Below, piece after piece: positions 39,901-51,900 of a DNA stretch of 64,000 nucleotides. The notes beneath the pieces were generated by a model that saw nothing but the letters and a program-made list of their open reading frames with translations, did no database searches and was not told where the DNA came from. The position numbers and the translations under genes were made by a program. The stretch is from Trachythela sp. YZ-2020. Lineage: Eukaryota; Cnidaria; Anthozoa; Malacalcyonacea; Clavulariidae. The stretch lies in contig JADLSH010000363.1 of NCBI GenBank assembly GCA_016169945.1, positions 2,762,501-2,826,500 of the forward strand. The letters run 5' to 3'. Each line of letters opens with the position of its first letter. Position 1 is the first letter of the stretch.

Positions 39901-42900
39901 AAAATATTTGGTTTTTACAAATTTTGAAATTGAAATATAACATTTTAAAGGTATTTTTGCACTCGTTTCGCACTGACAATCTATACATATTATTATTATT
40001 TTCGAACCAATTTCGAGTAGCAAATTATGCAGTTCTAAATGCCAGACCTACTTGCGTAAGCTTTCCCCGAGGTAACCACAAGCCACACAATGTTGTTTTC
40101 CTTGTATATATTTGATTTAGTAATTAGCTTAGCATGTCGTAATTGTCTCTGGCACGTCTAAACCCCGTTCCGTGTAAATTTCCACCTGTAAATAATTTTA
40201 GTTTACTTATTTTTATCAAACAAAATTCTGCTGAAATCTTATCCGCTTTTCGATTGCTTATCTGTCTGTTCGAAAACGGAAAACCTACGCCACGCTCGTA
40301 AAATCTTATCTAATGCCAGATTGTTCGTTGCAGTGCATAGGTTCATGCAAATATAGGGAATATATATATATAGAATATAGATGAGTCTAGCATTAGGTCA
40401 TTAAATGTATATAAGCGGCATTCGTAAGAGTAATCAATTTTAATACTCAGTTTGCCCACAGTGTGTCGCAATTAATGACGACAATTGAGGAAAGGGTGAT
40501 TAGTTTATTGAGATTGCGTCGACAGTAAATAGATCTCTTGGAGAAAGTATGAGACGAAATGTGCCTAAACTAAACTAACTTTATGTAGAAGGTTTAGGTG
40601 GATGAATATTTCGAGTGAAATATTATATACAATATTTTAGACCTGAACGGGGACGGCTGCGAAAAATGCAACTCTAAGTCCCAGAGGTCTAAAATATTGT
40701 ATATAATATTTTACTCGAAATATCCATCCACCTAAACCTTCTACATCAATTTCAATCGAGTGCATGAGATGCAGAAAAAAACATCTTGTAATTCACCTTA
40801 TCACAACCCGCAGTACCCGCATTTATATATATACATGAACTTGTGGTTAACGCTTGGCAACTGGACTCTGTAGCTCAGTGGTCAGAGTAGGTCTAAAATA
40901 TTGTATATAATATTTCACTCGAAATATCCATCCACCTAAACCTTCTACATCAATTTCAATCGAGTGAGATGCAGAAAAAAAACCATCTTGTAAACTAACT
41001 TTATACTAGATTAGGTCGCCCTATCATGCAGTTGTCTACTTGTTTTCTTTAAACTTTAAATTCTAAATTTTGCGGTGAGTGGAACTGGAAGCACTCTTTT
41101 CGCATACGACTGAGGTAAAATTATATGACTGAGGCATAGTGAGCCTTGCAGTACAGCTGTCCTTTATGTTCGTGAAATGTCATGCAATCCAGCCGTTTCT
41201 TGCAAGTGGAGCACTTCATGCACTGTTTGTGCCAAACCTCGCCATTCTTTCCACTAATCGCAGCCTTTTCAGCAGGGAAAACAGATTGATCGCAAGTCGC
41301 ACAGATATCACCCATTGTAGTATAATAAATCTGTTTATTTTCGCTAAGAACGAATCTTGGCTTGGCGCATTTAATGAAAGACACATGCAATATCCATGAA
41401 AGACATATGCAATAAAAATAAAATATATGTCATACAGTATATGCATGAAGCACATGCAATATCCGCTGTGGCACTTGCATGTATGTTGATATGTGCCCTT
41501 GTAGCTCGTATTTTCATAGAAAGTTGTTTACATGCGCCCTGTTAGCCAGTTACTAAGCGGGTTGAGTTGATTTTAACTGTGTGACTGATGACGTGAAAGC
41601 ATGTATTATTTAAACTTAAAATAAATTGAGAATCACGTCCCAAGTAAGGGCCAAACAAAATTAGAAAGCAGATGAGAGACTTCCTCGTATTTAACAACCC
41701 TCTTTTTCTTACCTCAAGTGCATATGAAGCGAAAATTTTAATCTCTTAAGCGAAAGAATTGTTAAAACTAAAGTAACTTCTTTTGAAGATTTCTGTTCTA
41801 TGCTTCGTTGTTGAGATTTCTTCGTTGTTTTCTATACCTTTGTGATATTCAAATGAGATAAGTTATGGCTCGTGTTTTTCCTTGTAACTTATTAACATGT
41901 TCGAAATCACGTCCGCTTCACTACCGTTATTGAACAAAATCATCTCAAAATTGAAAATCATCTCATTATTGAACAAAATGTATCTCATTTCTAGTGTTAA
42001 GTTTTATCAACTGTGATAATATGCAAAAGTTCCAAGTGATTTCGTTCAATAATCGTGAAAATAAACACGCTTTTCGAATATTTTAACAAGGAAAAAGCGA
42101 GCCATATAACTTATCTCATTTGAATACTCACACAAGTCGAAATATCTCGACAACGGAGCCACAGAAATACAAATTTTCAAAACAAGTTACTTTACAGACT
42201 TCTTTCATTTAAGAGAATATACATTTTCGCTTCATATGCACTTTAAAAAGTACATAATTTATGCTTACATCTAGGTCGCTTTTAAGTTTTGGACTTCAGT
42301 GAGTGTGCGTGAAACACAGACTATGCAAGCATGTCCAATTATCATTTATATAAGATTTGCCTAAATATAGTTTGATAATTAAATAGTTTAGTTGTTGTTG
42401 TTGTGGAAAACTGACCCCGTTATCTATTTCGCGCACATATTTTGCCATGCTCAATTTAGACATAGCCAAAACTATTTCTGATGCTATCATGTTAGTCGCT
42501 TACCGAAACCTATCAATAAAGTTTTCGTGAAATTATTTATGCACCAACAAATATTGTGACGTCATTGTGATGTCATATGAGACGTGTATATAGTATGAAA
42601 TTATACGTTTGCCCTAATTTTAACCTTTTTAGCAAAATATGAATACCGACCATATATTAATAACTGTAATTCCATGTCACGTAATTACTGCACAAGACTG
42701 GTATATTTATACTGGATGGCACGGCACGTCCAGATGAACTATGAATGGTGTTAAAGCATGAATTTTGCTTTCATTGGTGTAAAAATATAGCTTCAATATT
42801 GCATCATCATTCTTATAATTGTATTTTTTGGTTACGAGGATTTTTTATGTTTCATATTTTCAACCACCATGCAAAACACTCATAAAAACAAGCTTAACGG

Positions 42901-45900
42901 TCTGAATTAAACAGTAATGGCTGTAATGTAGTAATGCTTTTGAGTCGGGTACGCTAAAACGATTTTGTTTTTTTTCCACCAAGTCTCTTTATCTGAATAG
43001 TTATTTCACCAATGCAGCTCATCATCCCTTTGTCTATAGATTAGCACTACTTAAATTAGTACTTATACCAGCCTATTTAAGCTCCTAAGTCTAAGAGTCA
43101 AGTTCATAGCTTTCCCTGTAACTCTGTAAGTAGCCTAAACATTTACACATCCTTAGACTGGCTGTCAGGTAGGGTTAAATATCATTGACGGTCATTGACG
43201 GTCGTGGACACATCAAGGTGGCCGGTGTAATAGAATGCCGATATACCTCTGCAAACGGTAAAGACTGTTTGTAAATAGAGCACACAAACGACAAGATAGA
43301 TGCAGACTATTTGACATCGTCGAACATGGCTTGGAAACCAATGTTTACTTTTGGATTTGTTACCAGTTTCAATTTGTGTTTCACTTTTAGCGAGTTAATT
43401 TTCGTAACGTCCGCGTCCTAGATTAAGCAAAACTTAAGTTCCCTATATTGATCAATGTTGACAACAGAGAACATAGTTAGGTATGTGAAGGAGGGGCACT
43501 CCGGCATATTTCCACAAATTTTGACACTTAATAGAACAGCAAGCTTATGTATCTCTCGATCTCTTCCCAGAGGTTATAATGAGTTAAAAATTCCACGAAT
43601 TACTACTAGTACCGAGAAAATAGGATTAAAGATATAGATCTAGCTAACTTGCCAAAATATTTTCATAATGTCTTTTAATGATGTAACTGCGTGGTAAACA
43701 TTGCGTTATAATGAAAGCTAAACACCTCAAGGCTATTTTGATCCTATGAATGAGATTGTTCGTTCGACAAACCTCAATGACCCCATAACGTTTATCTAAG
43801 AAGGAAATTCAATTACAAGGGCGGCATTAATTACGCGCGTCTGTGACTGCATGTGCTTGTGTGTTTACATGGTGATAAATACAATTGAGTTGTTGTTGTT
43901 GAAATAATACTGTCTTAGAAATAAATAAACGTGGTATTTTCCAGAAAAAACAAATCAATTGAAAATGGCCATTGAGTTTCCGGAATGGTCACATAATTTT
44001 CTGGCAGAGCCTGTGCCAATGCATTTGACAGATTACAAACTTGTTTTACATGTTAAAATTAGCAAACAGCATAAATTCCTCATGTGCCAATTCTCAAAAC
44101 GTTAGAAACATCTGTTCATGGTCAATCAAGATATAGAATGAAGATATCTGGAAACTTGGCCAAAGTCTTTCTTCTTTCGTGTTTATACAAACACGATGAA
44201 GACAATAGCATAATGAAGATAATCGTCCAATGGCAATGGCATGCATTATCTCGTCGGATGGCTCAGACAGACAATTTGCATTATAATACTTATAGACTAA
44301 TTTTTGATCCAGGCAAAAAAAAGTATATTGCCGGAAAGAACATACTAAAATTAGTAAAATTGCAAAGTTTGGTTGCGAAATGTTTGCAAATTTTGTATAC
44401 TTTTGTATTACGTGCGGAAATTCCTACCACATATGGGCCGAAATGGCCATATCTCTATTGACTATGACCTGTTCTATTACTTACTTAGTATTGCTATGTC
44501 TATGAGTTATATATAGCCCCTTTCCTGAGGGATATAGGCGTGTTAGACCATACGAAAATCGAAAACTTAATTATCATGTGTCTGTGACTATTAAGTTTGG
44601 TTTCCGGAAAGTTCGCATATTTTCCGTCGCCCACATTTGACAGATAACAAAACTGTAACATGGGGCTTCGGTGGCGCAGTCGTCAGAGCAAGCGCCTTTC
44701 ACCTCTGAGATCGTGGGTTCGATTCTCGCTGGGGACTCATGACGCTTATTTGAAAAGAGTCAGTCAACGCTCTACCGAAAGTCGTGGGTTTCTCCGGGTA
44801 CTCTGCAGGTTTCCTCTCACAGGGAATGTTGACAGGGTGGGTTTGGATAAGCCCCAAACTAACCCTTCCATCGTAGCTGTTCTCCCTGATCAGACGTGAG
44901 TCATACGGTGGCAGCCAGAGGCGATAATAATAAGCCTTCGACTCGATCACGTCGAGCTGCGTCCTTCGTAATTCAGCTCAGCTCTCAGCTGCAAGTAAGG
45001 ATGATTAGCACTGCACCCCCACTTACTCACCCCCACTTACATGCTAAAACTAAAAGTTACTATAGCAAGAACGTGCTGCCTCAAAAACCAAAGCAAATCC
45101 ACAGAGAAGATTTACTTAAGATGGTTGCAAAGTTGCAATTGCCCCCAGCCAAACAGGGAAACATAACGGTTTTGAATACTTCAAATGATATTAAATATCT
45201 GTACGTATGTACCATATATTTCAAGCTGTATTCTACAATAGGACCAGTACTCCAGTAGCTGACTATAATTTTACCTCAATCGCATGTGAGAGAACTGTCT
45301 TTTACATAGATTTTATACTAGCATAGCAATTTAATCATTTATGTAAGGCAACATCAATAAATTTGCATTAAAAAGAATATATTTTCGTAATTTTGTTGCA
45401 TATTTAACTGTCATTCTTGCTTATTTCGACTCAGTTGCATGTGCAGTTCCAATTCAGCCAGTGGACCTTCGGACCAGTGGAAATTCCCCTGCGGTATTTC
45501 AGTCAAACACTGCAGGGTTTCTCAAGAAGTCCAGGTATACTCCGGTTTCCTCCTGTAGTAACACTGGAATTACCCTTACTGAACCTCTAAGGAGAAAGGT
45601 TTAGACAAAACTGATAAGGCTATTAATTTATCTAGTGTATTTATTTAAAGTTAATAATTGAAAGGTTTTGTAGATGGAAAATTATTGCCTGTAAATTGTA
45701 TACATTTATTAGACCTAACCAGGAACAGCTACGAAAAATGCAACTATAGGTCTCTGGCAGGAATCGAACCTGCGGCCCTGCGATTCCGGTGCAGCGCTCT
45801 AACCAACTGAGCTACAGACTCCAGTTGTCCAGCTCTAACCACAAGTTCATGTATATATACTAGGGTACTGCCATGTTAAGTTGTGGGTAAATATCTTGTT

Positions 45901-48900
45901 ATTTAAAGTTAGTTAAGTTTTGCTTAATGACAATGATATCCAGGCTTTCGTAATTGGAAACAAAATCTTCATTAACTTAGTTCGTTATCAGCCATCCTTT
46001 CAACTCAAAGACGTTCGGCCCGTTCCCCCCCCGCTCCCCCCCCCCTCTAGTGTCTACCACTGGTCTTCATAAGTTCATATCCATTTCGCGGGGGCCACCA
46101 ACAACAAAGCGTTCGTAAATTCTCGGACGTGATCATATTCTTGATAATATTTCCTGTTTGTGTAATCAGGAAATTATCACTCGTTTCTGTTTACTTCTTG
46201 CTACGTGCGACCTATTACGACAGTGTTATAGTTATGTACACAAGTGCAGGAAACAGAAAGTATATGCACGTGCGAAGTACGTGGTAAATTAGTATAGGTG
46301 TACAAATTTGGTCATTATTTGGATTAATACGGTATCGAAAGTGATGGTGTGGTCCCCTGAAACAATACTAGTTTTATAGTAATTTCCGAAAATTTGCTGC
46401 ATGTTTCAACACGTCCCCATGCCCGCTTGCGCCCTACAAGCAAGTCCTAATGTACGAGTGTAATCAGGACGCTGTCAGGAAGTATATTTTACTTGGATTC
46501 TTTATGTGTTCCTGGTATGCCAACACGATTGATGTCAATATATTCCCACACGATTTCCTTCCTTGAATAGGTTTTAGATTACACTAAGCAATATCGCGCA
46601 CGTACGGCGCACCCTAATTGATTTCCCACTATAGTTGGATTTCACTAAGCACTATTGCGCAGCAGATGCGTGGTGGTCAACTGGGCAGTTATCAGAGTGA
46701 GAAAATAATGTTGATTCTTTTCATTATATGAAGCAGTCTTGCATCTGGTAGCCAATTGATAGAATTGAGTGATTAAGTTTAGTTTTCTTGTCGCTTTAAA
46801 CGTCAACATTTTTAAATTTGATCACCATCCACTGTCCATGGAACGCCACTGAAACCCACCAGAAAGTTTGGCAGTTTTCGACAAGATCTCGAGGCACAAA
46901 AGCTACAAATGAAGGAGCTAGGGCGCAACGCAGATTCCAGGGGCATATCAAGAAGCAGTAAAGGGCACAAATATGACTAAATAGATGTTAAAGATGCAAT
47001 GATGATTGTGCAATTTGGGGGCAGTTAATAGAGTCTGAAAATTGTTACGAATGCATGCACACTCTCCAGGGACGCTTGGACATTTCCCTTAAATAAACTC
47101 TAGGGGGCCATTGACCAACTCTACAGTCTGGCACCAATTCGGGAATTCCAACTGTATTCCCTTAATCTTACCCTAACCTCTAACAGTATAGGAATACAGT
47201 AAAACAACAAGGAATAATATAGATTGCATGACGCAATTTATGCACAGAGCCATGTTCTGGGAAATGGACGCACAGAAAAGTGGCGAACATAGCCCGCCGT
47301 TTCACTCCATCCATTGATTTGTTGCCTTCTGCTTCTGGACATGTTTAGAAAGAAAAATATCGCGATTTATGCTCACAATTTCTGTGCGAATACACGTTTA
47401 ACCTAAAATCGCTCTGTGTTAGAAATTGCGTCGCAAATTGCAGAAAAAATTGCCTCGTGTGACATGACCTTAATTAACCATCTTGAGATGGAAGGGCCAC
47501 CATCAAAGCACATGGTGTTTAGAATTTGCATTCATGATATTAAATAACGATATTGACCTCATGATGGATAACCCCGTCACAGTTTGATTTCAATTACAGA
47601 ATCTTCGAGAGTTTGCGGTGAGACGTTTCAACTCTTAAAATTTCCGGAATGCCCTGCCATGTTAAGCAGGAACAGACACACTCCCGCGATGACAAAACGT
47701 CAGAAGTTATCGAGATCCTGTTTAAACCAGCACAATATCTTCCTTGTTTGTCACGATTATATTTTGAGTCCGAGCGAGAGCCGAGAGAATACGTAGTGGA
47801 AATGGATATCTAGAACATTTCGATCGATTCCGCTGGGGATTTCCATGATGTGGATCTATATAGTTGGATTAAATCTAACATAAGAATAGCTGACTCAATT
47901 CTGTAGTTCAGCTTACTGTACAATACAATACGATGTACAATACTATCTGCACTGGACATATAACTCTTGAAATTTCACTCTATTTCTATATGATTTTCAA
48001 TCAACATTCTCAATCTCTGCGACCAGAGATAGATTCCAAAGTTGCTTCACAGATTCTCGATAGGAATTCTTTTCCTGACGCTAACTTACCCTAGCTATAC
48101 TTAGGACAGTTTTCCCCGCCTCTTTTCCCCACTGCCCCCTCTTTCCCCACAGCCCCTTGCCCATGCGATGAGCCATATTACACAATGAGCTGTTGGTAAA
48201 TCCATTGACGTCATACAGACGACTAATTACAAGCCAAGCATACAGGCAAGCCATCATCGCGCGGCATCACAAAGCATGCCACGTGTGTGCGGATTATGGC
48301 CAGGTAGTTATTAATGATCCAAAAAAAGCAACCATTGTGTATATTCATGAGTTGTTAAAATATTTCCAGATATTGTTTCTCGGTAGGAGCACTTTACGAG
48401 CAGATGACGGGAAACGAACGCCTCCGCGCTCATTAAGAAGACGGGAACTATTTCAAATGTAAACAAAAGCACGGTTGGGGATTAGTTTTAAACGAAGCCG
48501 AATATGAATAAGACTGTTTTAAATATACTTAGTTGTGTTGATGACATGTAAATGAATACTAAATACTAATTACTAAACGTGTAGGTAGGCGTCTACAATA
48601 ATCTGGCATCGGTGTTTGTTGGGGTCAGTGATAGCACAGTGCCATTCACAAGTGCGACAGCTAGGCGTTTGGTTGCCGTAATATAAGATTGTCTATAATA
48701 ATAATTTCGCATCAATAATTTCGCATCTTAGAAGAGCACTTCTATTCTGCATGTCTTTATACCAAATACTGCAGGTTTCGTCGGACATTTAGTCTTTTCG
48801 GACTGTATTAATATGACTGGACAGTTTAGAACTGATAGAGCTATCCATTACTTAAATTGAGTAAGACTATAGTAATATATGCCTAATAGCTAACAGCTGT

Positions 48901-51900
48901 TGTAATGGCTATTAAAGTATACTGCCGTGCAATGAATGAAAGAGTTCTGAGCATAACTTGTACTATTTGGGTGGTTTAATTTTATGGAGAATGTAAACGG
49001 TTTTAATTATAATTTTGTACAAAACATAAATCATCTCTTGGCAACAGTTCGCACAGGAAGTCTAAAAACAGCAAGAGCTTGTCATTATGAGGATGGTGTC
49101 ATACTATGGCATTCACATGGCTCAGCATGAAAACATTCATTATGATTACAACCTTGACATAATCAGTGCAATAATAAGCAGCTAACAATTCTATGCAATA
49201 AAATATACAGCGAGAAACCATCTTGAAAACCCATGACTTTGGACTGAAACAAAACGTAAATTTATGGTTCTATTTCAATCCTATTACAGAATCATCATCA
49301 GGCTGATTTACAAATAAGGATGAATGCTCCTTACATGAAAATCTATAGCTAGGTTACTAAGGGACCATCAAAACAGTGAAACATTATTTAGCCAATATCA
49401 ACACGAACACGGTAGCGACTGACATCCAGGCGGAAAGCACAATTTAAGCTTTCAATTGAATATTGTAACCGTTTTAGCAATTTGAATCCTCAATTTGTAA
49501 ATATATATAGCATATAGCTACTCTTGTAGATAATTCCTTTTTGTATAATGTCTAGTTTTGAAAGTCATTTGCTGGGCTTTTATAGTTATCTTTAAATTGC
49601 ATCAACATGACTTTAAAATTATTTTGCCCCACCAGGCATCGTGCAACTATTAATAATGCGCCAGCCCTACCTGTACCTAAATAGTTAATAGTAATTAATC
49701 AGGTACATTGCGAAACATCTGAACTTCAATGTTAGACCCTTTTTCTGCATTGTGATTATCATTGTATCAACGTTTCTGAGTTGTCAAAGAAAACAAGGGG
49801 AAGTCTGGGGTCCTCCCCCAGAAAATTAAAATAATTTTGAAGCTCCAGGTCTGAATTTCTGGCGTTGTCTGAAGCGAATTCCTACTAGATTTGCGTCCAA
49901 ATTGCCTGCATGCATGTATGTTACATAAAATTCCAGTTTTGTGGAGGTTTTTAAAGAGATCAGGTTCTTTCAAGTAATTTAACATTTTATTTTAGTTATC
50001 ACTTTACAAAATATAACGACTTTATTACCCAAATTGTACCTGAAATATCAAAATTTTACCCCCTTCCTTCTCGCTGAATCTCTGATAGTAATGAATGTCA
50101 AGACAGAATGTATCCCTACTTTAGACCTCGGTGGGTAGATGCGGGATTTTCATTTTTTAATTTAACTGTATTGGAATTGCATCCGGTGACTGGTTGGTGG
50201 TTGGAATATTTTCTAATGAAATAGCGGGGATTACAAGTCGGTATATTTAGAGATGCACTATAATTTGTTTCTGTTAGACAGTGTGTAAACATAGCCCAGT
50301 GAGCATAATCGTGTGTTTGAATTTAGTGCGCCGACATTCCGTATAAGAACAATCCACTTCTGTTAAAAATGCGTGCGGTGCATCCCTCCCCATCTCTTCC
50401 TAGTATTGACATTGCTGATTTAAATCTTGCATTCTTGGGTAGCTTCCCGTAGTTGGGTTGAATGGAATGTTGACTTATTGTCATTGTAAAAGATTAAGAA
50501 GGCACTTATACCAAACATTTTCAACACAAAATATTTTGTATAATGGATAGCTCTATCAGTTCTAAGCTGTTCTTCCTAAAGGTTCGGTTTAAGTTCCAGT
50601 AAGTGCCATCTCCTATTTGTCCAGTGTTACTACAGGAGGAAACTGGAGTGGAAATCTGTGGTATTTGGTAGAGTGCAAATCCATATACTTTATATATTCT
50701 ATGTTTTCGCAAACTAAAACAATAGTAACTAGGTGTGTGAGTTATCCACCAAATTTATCTATCGAACCCCGCAATCACAGATATGAAAGGCGCCATGCAC
50801 TAACCATTGCGCCACCAGCGCCCCAATGTCATACCTGTGTATCAACAGACAGGAATTTACTAATTGATAGGCCCCATTTAAGTCATTAAACCTTACAACC
50901 ACGGCGTAATAGGTTAAAATTGGATTATCCATATTATAATTTGAATGTCAGACAAGGACACTTGTGCAATAGTAGGCGTTGAATTCCCCAGAGCAGGCAC
51001 CCCCGATTTCATTTTAATTGAATTAAAGTTGGAAGGGCAGCCAGCTATTAATTAAGATATGATTTAAAAATACGTTAGCAAATAGTGGGCCTAATGTTGA
51101 GCCCATTTCTACACCCTTAGCTTTCTTGTATAGAACACCATCATACTGAAAAATGACAGCTTTCTTACAGAAAGATTCAAGAGTTGCCTATTAGAATTGG
51201 CAATTGAGATACCATAAAAGTATGTGGCATTAGCAAAGCATTTATGATTTATCTTTTATGATTATATTAATGGCTTTATGTTATTCTGTTTGATGTTTTT
51301 ATATAAAACCGTTGATGCCATGATGGTGTGCCAATGGGCTTACCATTGCGCGTCCACTATTTGCCAACATATTTTTTACCATTTCAATGGAATTAAGTTA
51401 AGGAATTTCCCTACTTTATCAGAACAAAGCATGCCGCTCTTAACTCTGTACGGATCTGATTTGGAACTTAAATGCCTGGTGAGAGACAGACTCCACTTTG
51501 ATCTTATTAATAGCCGCGCTTAATTTGACCTTCAATGGTTTCCCATTCATATTTCGACACTTAATTCAGCCACACCTAGGCAAATGATAGAAGTACTTGT
51601 AAGTATAATCATGGAAAATTCTCAATGAAAGATCCGCGTTAAAGTTTGTTATTACGCTCTGTCTAAATCCAGATGATTTTACCTATAGGCCAGATAGATT
51701 TACTGTAACATTGTTAAGGAAAAATGGTTGGGCATTATGTGTTGATAAGCATAATACACTGAGCGTGATCGGTCACTAGAATGCCCTGATACTAAGGAAG
51801 CTAGTGAGTTAATCTATATATAGACAGTATAATATAATATAATATAATATAATATAATATAATATAATATAATATAATATAAAAGTAACGCATGGGCTAT

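Noticed and set aside
44084..44461. 125-codon frame in TALPID3 intron 8
   Set aside because: No recognisable motif, no splice or promoter context, AT-driven composition. It could be a decayed element but cannot be supported.
45765..45832. Functional tRNA gene
   Set aside because: The module recurs inside a mobile unit, has acceptor-stem mismatches and C at position 33, so it is better called a tRNA-like part of the element.
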